Source: JBOFOR01 sp051654865 (lineage in GTDB: Bacteria; Bacillota; Clostridia; Peptostreptococcales; Peptostreptococcaceae). Taken from it: 46,881 nt of DNA. The stretch's first letter is position 1. Each line of letters opens with the position of its first letter. A model generated the notes under the pieces. The model saw only the letters and a list, made by a program, of their open reading frames with translations, did no database searches and was not told the DNA's origin. The translations under genes and the position numbers were made by a program. This document shows, piece by piece, positions 24,501-33,372 of the stretch. The stretch spans positions 1-46,881 of the forward strand of contig JBOFYV010000097.1 of assembly GCA_051654865.1 (NCBI GenBank), given 5' to 3'.

Positions 24501-26123
24501 CTACATCATTCCTGGCATTCCGCCACCCATTCCTGGCATTGGATCTTCACTTGGTAAATCAGCAACTGCTGCTTCAGTAGTCAAGAACACTCCAGCTATA
24601 GATGCAGCATTTTGCAATGCACTTCTAGTAACCTTAGTTGGGTCAACTATTCCTGTTTCTATCATATTTACGTACTTTTCATTTAATGCATCAAATCCTA
24701 TTTCAGGATCTTCTGCCATAACTCTTTGTATTATTACAGCACCTTCAAGACCTGCATTTATAGCTATTTGTCTTAATGGTTCTTCTAATGATTTTCTTAT
24801 TATCTTAGCACCTATTTTTATTTCTCCATCAAGTTCTTCTACTAACTTATCTAAAGCCGGTATTACACTTACTAAAGCAGTCCCACCACCAGCAACTATA
24901 CCTTCTTCAACAGCTGCTCTTGTAGCGTTAAGTGCATCTTCTATTCTTAATTTTCTTTCTTTCATTTCTACTTCTGTAGCAGCTCCAACTTTTATTACAG
25001 CTACTCCACCAGCAAGCTTAGCTAATCTTTCCATTAATTTTTCCTTATCAAATTCTGAAGTAGTTTCTTCTACTTGATGTTTGATTTGGTTAACTCTATT
25101 TTCTATAGCTTGCTTATCTCCGTAACCATTTACTACAGTAGTACTATCTTTAGTTACTTTTACAGATCCAGCTCTACCTAACATAGTTAAGTCAGCTTCT
25201 TTTAATTCATATCCTAATTCTTCAGATATTACTACCCCACCTGTAAGTGTAGCTATATCTTCAAGCATAGCTTTTCTTCTATCTCCAAATCCTGGAGCTT
25301 TAACAGCTACTACTTCAAATGTTCCTCTTAATTTATTAACTACTAATGTAGATAATGCTTCACCTTCTACATCTTCAGCTATTATTAATAATTTTTTACC
25401 TTGTTGAACTATTTGCTCAAGAACTGGTAATATTTCTTGTATATTTCCTATTTTCTTATCAGTTATTAATATGTATGGGTCATTTAAAACAGCTTCCATT
25501 TTATCTACATCTGTTACCATATATGCAGATACAAATCCTCTATCAAATTGCATACCTTCAACAGCATCTAATTCTGTATTCATAGTCTTAGACTCTTCTA
25601 CTGTTATTACTCCATCTTTACCTACTATTTCCATAGCTTCTGCTATTAACTTACCTACTTCTTCATCTCCAGCAGATATAGAAGCAACATTTGATATAGA
25701 TTCTTTAGTTTCTACTATTCTTGATTGACTCTTTAATTCCTCTACAGCTACATCCACAGCCTTTTGTATACCTTTTCTTATTAATACTGGGTTTGCTCCT
25801 GCAGTTACATTTTTTAATCCTTCTCTTATTATAGCTTGAGCTAAAACTGTAGCAGTTGTAGTACCATCTCCTGCAACATCATTAGTCTTAGTAGCAACTT
25901 CTTTAACTAATTGAGCTCCCATATTTTCAAATCTATCTTCTAACTCTATTTCCTTAGCTATTGTAACACCATCATTTGTTATAAGAGGTGATCCAAATTT
26001 CTTATCTAATATAACATTTCTTCCTTTAGGCCCTAATGTAACCTTTACTGTATCTGCTAATTTATTTACACCAGTTTCTAAAGCTTTTCTTGTATCTTCT
26101 GCAAATTTTATTTCCTTAGCCAT
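24501..26123 (-). CDS. groEL: Chaperonin GroEL (Hsp60)
   Basis: GroEL forms the double heptameric ATP-driven folding chamber in the cytosol. The 540-residue protein carries the standard motifs: VTLGPKGRNVILDKKFGSPLITNDGVTIAKEI near the N-terminus (ATP-binding GPKGRN), DVAGDGTTTATVLAQ near 83-97 (catalytic Asp), AAVEEGIVAGGGTAL near 402-416 and the C-terminal GGMPGMM tail. It follows groES by 18 bases with a good GGAGG, and the pair is under the CIRCE operator. Confidence 0.98.
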   Translation of the reverse strand: MAKEIKFAEDTRKALETGVNKLADTVKVTLGPKGRNVILDKKFGSPLITNDGVTIAKEIELEDRFENMGAQLVKEVATKTNDVAGDGTTTATVLAQAIIREGLKNVTAGANPVLIRKGIQKAVDVAVEELKSQSRIVETKESISNVASISAGDEEVGKLIAEAMEIVGKDGVITVEESKTMNTELDAVEGMQFDRGFVSAYMVTDVDKMEAVLNDPYILITDKKIGNIQEILPVLEQIVQQGKKLLIIAEDVEGEALSTLVVNKLRGTFEVVAVKAPGFGDRRKAMLEDIATLTGGVVISEELGYELKEADLTMLGRAGSVKVTKDSTTVVNGYGDKQAIENRVNQIKHQVEETTSEFDKEKLMERLAKLAGGVAVIKVGAATEVEMKERKLRIEDALNATRAAVEEGIVAGGGTALVSVIPALDKLVEELDGEIKIGAKIIRKSLEEPLRQIAINAGLEGAVIIQRVMAEDPEIGFDALNEKYVNMIETGIVDPTKVTRSALQNAASIAGVFLTTEAAVADLPSEDPMPGMGGGMPGMM

Positions 26124-26141
26124 CTTAACCCCTCCTAAATA

Positions 26142-26426
26142 TTATTCTATTACAGCTAGTATATCGCTTTGTCTAAGTATTGTATATTCATTACCTTCTA
26201 TTTTAACTTCTGTACCAGCATATTTTTGGAATATAACTCTATCCCCTACAGCAAGTTCCATTACTATTTCTTTTCCATCTACTATTCCACCTGGTCCAAC
26301 TTCCACAACTTCAGCCATTTGAGGTTGTTCCTTAGCTGCTCCTGGTAAAACTATACCACTTGCAGTTTTTTCTTCAGCTTCTACTTTTTTAATTACTACT
26401 CTGTCAGCTAATGGTCTTATCTTCAT
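26142..26426 (-). CDS. groES: Co-chaperonin GroES (Hsp10)
   Basis: GroES caps the GroEL chamber. The 94-residue protein starts MKIRPLADRVVIKK and contains the mobile loop EEKTASGIVLPGAAKEQPQ (18-36) and the GDRVIFQKYAG turn near 62-72, all standard. GGAGGGAAG precedes the ATG. The CIRCE operator is about 60 bases upstream. Confidence 0.98.
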   Translation of the reverse strand: MKIRPLADRVVIKKVEAEEKTASGIVLPGAAKEQPQMAEVVEVGPGGIVDGKEIVMELAVGDRVIFQKYAGTEVKIEGNEYTILRQSDILAVIE

Positions 26427-26484
26427 AAAATCTTCCCTCCTAAATGATTTTTCTATGTAAAATTTTAATATACTATAATTCTTT

Positions 26485-26511
26485 TTAGCACTCTATAATT
26501 AAGAGTGCTAA
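26485..26511. promoter_or_regulatory. CIRCE operator (HrcA site) of groESL
   Basis: TTAGCACTC (26485-26493), nine bases, then GAGTGCTAA (26503-26511). This is a perfect match to the CIRCE inverted repeat recognised by the HrcA heat-shock repressor. A TATAAT -10 lies just upstream at 26522-26517 on the minus strand, with TTGAAA at 26548-26543. The 20-base spacing is long, so the exact -35 is uncertain. CIRCE then covers the transcription start region. Confidence 0.95.
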
Positions 26512-26578
26512 TAATTATTATAGTATATTAATTACTCATAATTTTCAATACTTTTTTAGTATTTTACATACTAAATTA

Positions 26579-28069
26579 TTATAATATAGGCGAGAATAAC
26601 CTTGCTATAGATTCTCTAATTTTTTTAATTATATTTCGGCCATTATAATCTCCATGAGTTAACTCTTCACTATTTTTTATATCCTCAAAAAAATCTTTAG
26701 TAACAAGCTTTATTACTTCTTTGTCATATATGAAAGCATTTATTTCAAAATTTAGCATAAAGCTTCTCAAATCCATATTGGCAGATCCTGTTGAAAATAT
26801 TTTGTCATCAATTATCACAACTTTTGAATGTATAAATCCTTTAGTGTATAAATATACTCTACCTCCAGATCTTAATATATCTCCAAAATATGAATATGAT
26901 GCGGTATTCACTACTTTGTGATCTGCTATTTTAGGAAATATAATTCTTACATCAACACCACTTAGAGCAGCACTTTTCAATGCTCTAAGTATACTTTCAT
27001 CTGGTATAAAATATGGTGTTTCAATATAAATATTTTTCTTAGCTTGGCTTATTGCTGAAAAATACGCATAATGTATAGCTTCCCAATCACTATCAGGCCC
27101 ACTTGCTACTACCTGTATCATACTATCGCCACAATAATCAATTTCAGGTAGATATTTTTTTTCTAATATTATCTCTTTTGTTGTATAATACCAATCTATT
27201 AAAAATATCATTTGTAGCATATATACAGATGTACCTTCTATTCTTATATGAGTATCTCTCCAATATCCAAACCTCTTATTTTTACCTAAATACTCATCAC
27301 CTATATTTATTCCTCCAGTGTATCCAATAGCACCATCAATAACTACAATTTTTCTATGATTTCTATAATTTAGCTTACCACCTAATATTGGAAATTTATC
27401 TGGAATAAATGGTTCTATTTGAATACCACAACACTTCATTTCGTTGAAAAATTTCTTATGAAACCAACATCTCCAACATCCTACATCATCATATATTATT
27501 CTTATCTTTACGCCTTCTTTTGCTTTTTCAACTAAAGCATTTTTTATTTTTTGACCTATATCACTATCTTTAATGATAAAATATTCTAAGTGTATATGAT
27601 CTTTAGCTTCTTTTATATCTTTTATTAACCTATCAAACTTTTCATTTCCATCTCTATATACTTCTACATTATTATTTGTTGTAAATGGAAATATACCTGT
27701 GTTTAATAATAAGCTAACAACCCTCTTTTTAGCATAGTCTTCTTCACTATCAGTTAATATTTTATTTTGACTTATAGATTCTTTTTCTAGTTTTACTAAT
27801 TCCTCTATTTCTTTAAGATTTTCAAATAGATTTTCTTCTTTTATATTACTTGCTAGCTTTTGTGTTTTAAGCATTTTTCTTTTTCTTAAATTTCTTCCGA
27901 ATATAGCATAAATTACTAATCCTATACCTGGCAACAATATAAATATCAATAACCATGTCATAGTTTTAGAAGGATCTCTATTTTCTAGAATAATTGTCAT
28001 AGATATTAAGGCTCCTACCAAATAAGACACTATTAAAAGACTTAAAAGCACAATACCTCCTATGCTCAT
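26579..28069 (-). CDS. cls: Cardiolipin synthase, phospholipase D type
   Basis: Cls condenses two phosphatidylglycerols into cardiolipin at the membrane. The 496-residue protein has two N-terminal membrane spans (about 1-60) followed by two PLD domains with HKD motifs: NHRKIVVIDGAIGYTGG near 236-252 and HSKVVIIDDKIFSTGSANMD near 415-434. AGGGAGGAAG precedes the ATG. It begins 13 bases after the OGG-type glycosylase gene, so the two are likely co-transcribed. Which of the paralogous clostridial Cls enzymes it is cannot be told. Confidence 0.95.
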   Translation of the reverse strand: MSIGGIVLLSLLIVSYLVGALISMTIILENRDPSKTMTWLLIFILLPGIGLVIYAIFGRNLRKRKMLKTQKLASNIKEENLFENLKEIEELVKLEKESISQNKILTDSEEDYAKKRVVSLLLNTGIFPFTTNNNVEVYRDGNEKFDRLIKDIKEAKDHIHLEYFIIKDSDIGQKIKNALVEKAKEGVKIRIIYDDVGCWRCWFHKKFFNEMKCCGIQIEPFIPDKFPILGGKLNYRNHRKIVVIDGAIGYTGGINIGDEYLGKNKRFGYWRDTHIRIEGTSVYMLQMIFLIDWYYTTKEIILEKKYLPEIDYCGDSMIQVVASGPDSDWEAIHYAYFSAISQAKKNIYIETPYFIPDESILRALKSAALSGVDVRIIFPKIADHKVVNTASYSYFGDILRSGGRVYLYTKGFIHSKVVIIDDKIFSTGSANMDLRSFMLNFEINAFIYDKEVIKLVTKDFFEDIKNSEELTHGDYNGRNIIKKIRESIARLFSPIL

Positions 28070-28082
28070 ACTTCCTCCCTTT

Positions 28083-28958
28083 TTATCTTCCTATACCAAG
28101 CTCCCTTGCATAATAAAACAAATACTGTTGAGCAAATCCTGATGAATCTCCAAATTTATCAATAGCAAACTTTCTGATTTTAGGTAAACTCATTTCATCT
28201 GCTACATAAAATTCTTGCATAACCCTCTTTACCCACACATCAACTGGGAACGTATCATACTTTTGCATACCAAACAACGCTATACAATCTGCAACTTTAG
28301 GACCTACTCCATTAAACTTTAGTAACTCCTTTAGACATTCGTCTGTACTTAAGCTTGTATATTCAGATACATTTTCATTATTTGAAACTACAGAATCTGA
28401 TGTACTTTTTATATACTTATCTCTAAAACCTGTTTGACAAGATCTTATTTCTTCTTGAGATGCTTTACTCAATTCTTCTGGAGTAGGAAATGAGTAGTAA
28501 TCCTTACCATTATAATTCCCTATAAATTGTCCATATTTTCTAGATAAATTATCTATCGCCCTTTGTATCATAGGTATTCTATTATTGGATGAAATAATAA
28601 ATGATATTAACATTTCCCATCCATCTTGTTTAAGTATCCTTATACCCCATCCAAAATCGCAAGCTTTATCCAGGTGTTCATCCATTTTTCTTAATTCATT
28701 TTTTATCTTTGTGTAATCTGTCCCTAAATCAAAATAATTATACCAAATACTATTAAAATCCTCTAAATTAGTGTTATTTAAATAAATTTTATTGTTTTCT
28801 ATTGAAACATTAAGTATTCTTCCTTTTGCTACTCCTGTATATGACCCATTTTCCTCTAACTTCCATCTAAAACATTGCCCACATTCAAATATATGCTTTG
28901 GATTAAAATCTGCTACATCTTCTAATATTACCGAATTACCTTTTTCATAAGCCTTCAT
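28083..28958 (-). CDS. ogg: OGG-type DNA glycosylase/AP lyase (8-oxoguanine repair)
   Basis: This 291-residue protein removes 8-oxoguanine and nicks the abasic site. The N-terminal OGG domain (about 1-110) contains the CGQCFRWK stretch. The HhH-GPD domain includes FNGVGPKVADCIALF, where the Lys corresponds to catalytic Lys249 of human OGG1, and FPVDVWVKRV, where the Asp corresponds to Asp268. Cysteines for an iron-sulfur loop are absent at the C-terminus, as in OGG1 rather than EndoIII. It is transcribed divergently from the deoxynucleoside kinases. AGGAG lies 10 bases before the ATG. Confidence 0.9.
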   Translation of the reverse strand: MKAYEKGNSVILEDVADFNPKHIFECGQCFRWKLEENGSYTGVAKGRILNVSIENNKIYLNNTNLEDFNSIWYNYFDLGTDYTKIKNELRKMDEHLDKACDFGWGIRILKQDGWEMLISFIISSNNRIPMIQRAIDNLSRKYGQFIGNYNGKDYYSFPTPEELSKASQEEIRSCQTGFRDKYIKSTSDSVVSNNENVSEYTSLSTDECLKELLKFNGVGPKVADCIALFGMQKYDTFPVDVWVKRVMQEFYVADEMSLPKIRKFAIDKFGDSSGFAQQYLFYYARELGIGR

Positions 28959-29133
28959 AATTAATTACTCCTTTAGTACATTAATCTATTTTTAATATTT
29001 TTAATTTACCCCTATTTTATGTAATTTAAATTAGTTTTTGCATATGCATATATATTTTTTAAAATATAGAGTAGAATTTAAATTTCTTTTTTGATAAAAT
29101 ACAAAAGACATTAATTTTAGAAGGTGATTTTAT

Positions 29134-29796
29134 ATGAAAAACAAAGGTATTTTTATCTCTGTAGAGGGATGCATCGGAGTAGGAAAAACTACATTAGCAA
29201 CTATACTTAATGAACATTTCGGTTACACTCTTTTAAGAGAGATAGTTGAAGAGAATCCTTTTTTATCAAATTTCTATAAAGATATTAAAGAATATGCTTT
29301 GCAAACAGAAGCATTCTTTTTATTTAACAGAGTTAAACAACTAGAAGATATCGAAAAAAATACATTAAGTGAATCACACGGAGTAGTAAGTGATTATCAT
29401 ATTATAAAAAATCTAATTTTTGCAGGAATAACTTTAGATAAAATGCAATTTCACAGATACAAGCAAGTATATAATACATTCGTCAACGATTTACCACAAC
29501 CAGATATAATTATATATTTACATTCAAGTACAGATATTCTAATGAAGAGAATAGCTATGAGAGATAGAAGCTTTGAAAGACAAATGGATAGAAACTATAT
29601 ACAAGAATTAAGCGCGGAATATAAATATTATTTCTCTCCACTTTCTATAAAGCATAATTTCATGGGTAAAGAACCTATAATAATAGATATTGATAATTCA
29701 GATCTAGACTTCTTAAATAATAACGATGATAGACAATTTATAATAAATAAGGTTGAAGAAGCAATCTCTACCTTAGGAGGACAACATAATGTTTAA
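29134..29796 (+). CDS. Deoxynucleoside kinase (first of tandem pair)
   Basis: This 220-residue dNK-family kinase salvages deoxynucleosides to dNMPs. The P-loop is GCIGVGKTT (residues 11-19). The central motif reads SDYHIIKNLIF instead of the DRS-type motif of its neighbour. The arginine-rich lid is KRIAMRDRSFERQMDR near 138-153. AGAAGGTGA precedes the ATG. It overlaps the second kinase by 8 bases. Tandem kinase genes are known from lactobacilli (dAK/dGK) and Bacillus (dGK/dCK-dAK), so one subunit probably prefers dGuo and the other dAdo/dCyd; the assignment is not possible by eye. Confidence 0.85.
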   Translation: MKNKGIFISVEGCIGVGKTTLATILNEHFGYTLLREIVEENPFLSNFYKDIKEYALQTEAFFLFNRVKQLEDIEKNTLSESHGVVSDYHIIKNLIFAGITLDKMQFHRYKQVYNTFVNDLPQPDIIIYLHSSTDILMKRIAMRDRSFERQMDRNYIQELSAEYKYYFSPLSIKHNFMGKEPIIIDIDNSDLDFLNNNDDRQFIINKVEEAISTLGGQHNV

Positions 29797-30442
29797 ATTA
29801 GTTAACCAATGTAACAAACCTTTAAATAGAGATTTATTTATAACCGTAGCAGGTAATGTTGGAGCTGGAAAATCTACATTAACAAGTATGGTAGGTGAAA
29901 GGCTAGGATTTGAAACTCACTTTGAAAAAGTAGATGGCAATCCATATTTAGAAGATTTTTATGGAAACCAAGAAAAATGGGGATTCCATTTACAATTATA
30001 TTTCTTAGCTCAAAGATTTAAGCAACAAAAAGAAATAGATAGTAACGGACTAAATAATATCCAAGATAGAAGTATCTATGAAGATGTAGAGATATTTGCT
30101 AGAAATTTATTTGATAACGGTAAAATGTCTAAAAGAGACTATATAACTTACAGAGATTTATTTAATGATATGGTTCCTCATTTAAGAAGACCTGATTTAA
30201 TGATATATCTAGATGGTTCTCTAGATACCATAACTCACAGAATAGGTCTTAGAGGTCGTGAAATGGAGAAAGCTGTTGATATAGAATATTGGGCCAATCT
30301 TCACAATAGATACGAGAGATGGATTAAAGAATATGATCAATCTCCAGTTTTATATGTAAACATAAATGAAGTTGATTTAATAAATAATCCAGAACATTTA
30401 GATCTGTTATGTAATGAAATAAAGAAAATTTTAGGAATGTAG
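29789..30442 (+). CDS. Deoxynucleoside kinase (second of tandem pair)
   Basis: This 217-residue protein is the paralogue and likely partner of the upstream kinase. The P-loop is GNVGAGKST near 22-30, the substrate/catalytic motif IQDRSIYEDVEIFARNL near 87-103, and the lid HRIGLRGREMEK near 150-161. The 8-base overlap with the first kinase suggests equal production and possibly a heterodimer. AGGAGG precedes the ATG. The stop codon is inside the terminator stem. Confidence 0.87.
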   Translation: MFKLVNQCNKPLNRDLFITVAGNVGAGKSTLTSMVGERLGFETHFEKVDGNPYLEDFYGNQEKWGFHLQLYFLAQRFKQQKEIDSNGLNNIQDRSIYEDVEIFARNLFDNGKMSKRDYITYRDLFNDMVPHLRRPDLMIYLDGSLDTITHRIGLRGREMEKAVDIEYWANLHNRYERWIKEYDQSPVLYVNINEVDLINNPEHLDLLCNEIKKILGM

Positions 30443-30461
30443 ATTGCTACATTCCTTTTTT
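30433..30461 (+). terminator. Terminator of the deoxynucleoside kinase operon
   Basis: AGGAATGTAG (30433-30442) pairs with CTACATTCCT (30447-30456) around an ATTG loop, then five T residues. The TAG stop codon forms the top of the 5' arm. Confidence 0.88.
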
Positions 30462-30470
30462 ATATTATAC

Positions 30471-31514
30471 TTATAATAATATTCCTATTAGCGCTATCGC
30501 TGTTATTATTTGTAGTATCCCTATAAATAATCCGTATAAAGATACTGCTTTTCCTTGTTGTATTAAGTCTTTTATATTTACTCTTAACCCTATTGCAGCT
30601 AATGCTATTATCTCTAATTTGTTACTTGTAAATTTACATAATGCAGATAATTCTGGTGATATTATATTTACTGAGAACAATGCACACATTATGAAGAATC
30701 CTATTACATACCAAGGTATTTTTATTTTACCTTTTTTTGTATCTTCAACTTCTTCTTCTATTATTTCTTTATTTGATTTATTTTTTAAATGACCAAATGT
30801 AAATACTACTACTACTAGTAATACTACCCTTACTATTTTAAATATTGTTGATAGGTCTTTTACTGATTCACTTACCATCGTACCACTAGCTACAACCTGT
30901 CCTACTGATTGTAATATCCCACCTATCATAGCTGATGTTTTTACTGTTTCTAGATTGTATAACCATTGACATATTAATGGCAATAAGAACATTAAAAATA
31001 TACCTGTTACGTTTACTATTGTTATAGATATCCCTTTATCTTTATCGTCAGCATCTATGACAGGCGCTGTTGCTGCTATTGCAGATGAACCACACACTGC
31101 ATTACCACTTGCCATTAGGTATCTAAAATTGTCACTAAACCCTAATTTTTTACCTATATATAGAGCTCCTATTATTGTAATTGACATTTGTAATACTATA
31201 AATAATATACCTGAAAATCCAAGTTCCATAAGTGTAGAAACACTTAATGTTGCTCCTAACAATACTATTGAATATGATAGCAAGTCACTTTCTGAAAATC
31301 TATATCCTTCTTGAAATTTTTTTTGATTTAAAAATAAATTACCTACTAACATACCTAAAAATATAGCTATAGTAGCTGCTCCTAATTTAGGAACTAACTT
31401 TGCTAATAGCATACTAGCTAATCCTACTAGAACTGATACTGTTAATCCTGGTAATATAGCTTTAAATTCCTTAATAAATTTATTGTTATTTGGAATATCT
31501 CCTATTGTACTCAT
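30471..31514 (-). CDS. YeiH/UPF0324 family membrane protein (putative sulfate exporter)
   Basis: The 347-residue protein has about ten membrane spans. It carries the family signature GNAVCGSSAIAATAPVIDADD near 140-160 and the C-terminal GLRVNIKDLIQQGK. Members sit next to LysR regulators in many bacteria and are called putative sulfate exporters, but transport has little direct proof. The ATG at 31514 has AAAGGA upstream; the longer reading begins at a TTG two codons earlier. It is divergent from a LysR gene that probably controls it. Confidence 0.85.
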   Translation of the reverse strand: MSTIGDIPNNNKFIKEFKAILPGLTVSVLVGLASMLLAKLVPKLGAATIAIFLGMLVGNLFLNQKKFQEGYRFSESDLLSYSIVLLGATLSVSTLMELGFSGILFIVLQMSITIIGALYIGKKLGFSDNFRYLMASGNAVCGSSAIAATAPVIDADDKDKGISITIVNVTGIFLMFLLPLICQWLYNLETVKTSAMIGGILQSVGQVVASGTMVSESVKDLSTIFKIVRVVLLVVVVFTFGHLKNKSNKEIIEEEVEDTKKGKIKIPWYVIGFFIMCALFSVNIISPELSALCKFTSNKLEIIALAAIGLRVNIKDLIQQGKAVSLYGLFIGILQIITAIALIGILL

Positions 31515-31573
31515 AATCAATTTCCTTTCCCTCTTTGTTTTATAAATAATTATATATTAAGTATACTTCGCCA

Positions 31574-31631
31574 AAAACCATAAGTAAAATAAATAAAAAA
31601 TATAATAATCATTACTTTTTTTTATGGTTTT
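31574..31631. promoter_or_regulatory. Inverted repeat in the yeiH-LysR divergent promoter region
   Basis: AAAACCATAA (31574-31583) and TTATGGTTTT (31622-31631) are perfect 10-base arms separated by 38 bases. The right arm lies inside the LysR promoter: -35 TTACTT at 31612-31617, 17-base spacer, -10 TATAAT at 31635-31640. The arrangement suits a LysR tetramer binding two sites and bending DNA. The effector is unknown. Confidence 0.45.
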
Positions 31632-31767
31632 GTGTATAATAGTTTTAGATATATTTTTAGTTATATTTATTAATATATACTTCTATATTAAAGGATTATA
31701 AGGCAATAAAATTATTTGTAATAATTAGATACCTAAAATAGATTAATTTATAAAAGGAGGAATTATT

Positions 31768-32658
31768 TTGTTTGAAGAGTTGAAAACATTTATAGCAGTT
31801 GTTGAGTTAAAAAATTTCACTAAGGCAGGTGAATCATTAAATTTATCTCAACCAAGTGTTAGTACCCATATAAAAAACTTAGAAAATACCTTTGGTGTTA
31901 CATTAATAAATCGTTCTATAAAACAAAAAAATATTTTTATCACCGAAAGTGGATATACTTTGTATAAAAGAGCTAAAGAAATAGTCAATTTATTAGATAT
32001 AGCCTCTATGGAAGTAAAAGATAACTCCAGTTCTATAAAAGGTCACCTAAAAGTAGGTGCAAGTTTTACAATAGGAGAGTATTTTTTACCTAAATTTTTA
32101 TCATATTTCGTAAAAAAATATCCCGACATTGATGTTGAAGTTTTTATAGAAAATACAACTTCTATCTGTACTAGGCTAAATGAATTAATATTAGATATTG
32201 GACTTATTGAAGGTACCGCTTCACACTCTAATTTTACACAAAAATACTTTTTAAAAGATAAGATGGTGTTAGCCCTTCCTTATGAATCTAATTTAAACTT
32301 AAATCCTCTTGATTTAAATAAACTACAAAATCAAAAGTGGATTGTGAGAGAAGAGGGCTCTGGTACAAGAGAATTTTTAAATATGTTTTTATGTACTAAT
32401 GAAATAATACCTAAGAGTATAATGATGTTCAGCAGTAACTACGCAGTTAAAGAAGCCGTTAAATATAATTTAGGTATTACTATTATATCTAATTTAGTTG
32501 CTAATCCTGCTGTAAATAATAATGAATTATCTATTATCGAACTAGATAACTCTTATAATAGACACTTTTCTTATATATTGCCTAAAAATATTAATATATC
32601 ACATGCTTCTGAAATATTCTTAGAAGAGTTAAGAATATTTTCCAATACATTTAATTAG
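31768..32658 (+). CDS. LysR family transcriptional regulator
   Basis: This 296-residue protein has an N-terminal winged HTH (residues 1-60, FTKAGESLNLSQPSVSTHIKNLE) and a substrate-binding effector domain from about 90 to 290. The start is TTG with a strong AAAGGAGG 7 bases upstream; no ATG is available nearby. It faces a YeiH-type transporter gene across about 250 bases, as CysL/YeiE-type regulators do. It probably autoregulates and activates that gene. The ligand is not predictable from this sequence. Confidence 0.9.
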   Translation: MFEELKTFIAVVELKNFTKAGESLNLSQPSVSTHIKNLENTFGVTLINRSIKQKNIFITESGYTLYKRAKEIVNLLDIASMEVKDNSSSIKGHLKVGASFTIGEYFLPKFLSYFVKKYPDIDVEVFIENTTSICTRLNELILDIGLIEGTASHSNFTQKYFLKDKMVLALPYESNLNLNPLDLNKLQNQKWIVREEGSGTREFLNMFLCTNEIIPKSIMMFSSNYAVKEAVKYNLGITIISNLVANPAVNNNELSIIELDNSYNRHFSYILPKNINISHASEIFLEELRIFSNTFN

Positions 32659-32670
32659 TTTTATTTATAC

Positions 32671-32706
32671 AAGAAATGACCTCAGATTTCTCTAAGGCCA
32701 TTTCTT
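32671..32706. terminator. Hairpin between converging LysR gene and pyrE
   Basis: Arms 32671-32686 and 32691-32706 pair over 16 positions. Two positions are G-U on the minus strand but A-C mismatches on plus, so the fold is best in the pyrE direction. The T-rich tail (TTTCTTTTC) lies on the plus side, so it may serve both genes imperfectly. Confidence 0.6.
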
Positions 32707-32718
32707 TTCTTTATAAAA

Positions 32719-33303
32719 TTACATTCCGATTTCTTTAAATTCTCTACTTCCTGGCTTAACTAATGCTATTTTTCCTTCTTTACATAATGGGCAATTATCA
32801 GCATCATGTACTTCTATTTCTAACTTTATAGCACTGTATATTGGCATTCCTATGTCATTAGATGTTCTATTAGCTATACAAGCTACACCTATAACTTCTC
32901 CACCTAATTTTTCTAACGCTTCTTTTGTTTCTATAGTTGATTTACCAGTTGTAACAACATCTTCTGCTATTATGATTCTAGCACCAGGCTTAACTTCGAA
33001 TCCTCTTCTAAGTTCCATTACTCCGTCTTTTCTTTCAGTGAATACTGTTTCTTTGTTTAATTGTCTTCCTAACTCGTAAGAAACTATTACTCCACCCATT
33101 GCTGGCCCTACTACTAAATCTATATCTAAATCTTTTATTTGATCTACTACTGTACTTAATACTGCCTCTGCATATTGAGGGAATCTTAATACCTTAGCAC
33201 ATTGCACGTATCTGTTACTATGCTTTCCTGATGATAATAAGAAGTGTCCTTCTAATAACGCTTCACTTTTCTTTAATATATCTACTACGTCTACTTTACT
33301 CAT
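32719..33303 (-). CDS. pyrE: Orotate phosphoribosyltransferase
   Basis: PyrE joins orotate to PRPP, giving OMP. The 194-residue protein has the PRPP-binding motif ARIIIAEDVVTTGKST near 112-127 and GPAMGGVIVSYEL near 69-81. I use the ATG at 33303 because GGAGG lies 7 bases upstream; the 8-codon extension is unsupported. It is the last gene of pyrBKDE, 69 bases after pyrD. PyrF (OMP decarboxylase), pyrC and carAB are not in this window. Confidence 0.96.
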   Translation of the reverse strand: MSKVDVVDILKKSEALLEGHFLLSSGKHSNRYVQCAKVLRFPQYAEAVLSTVVDQIKDLDIDLVVGPAMGGVIVSYELGRQLNKETVFTERKDGVMELRRGFEVKPGARIIIAEDVVTTGKSTIETKEALEKLGGEVIGVACIANRTSNDIGMPIYSAIKLEIEVHDADNCPLCKEGKIALVKPGSREFKEIGM

Positions 33304-33372
33304 AATTATGTCCTCCAATAATTTCATTTGTTTTTATATGTATCTTATGTTTTTTATATAGTAATCTTAGAT

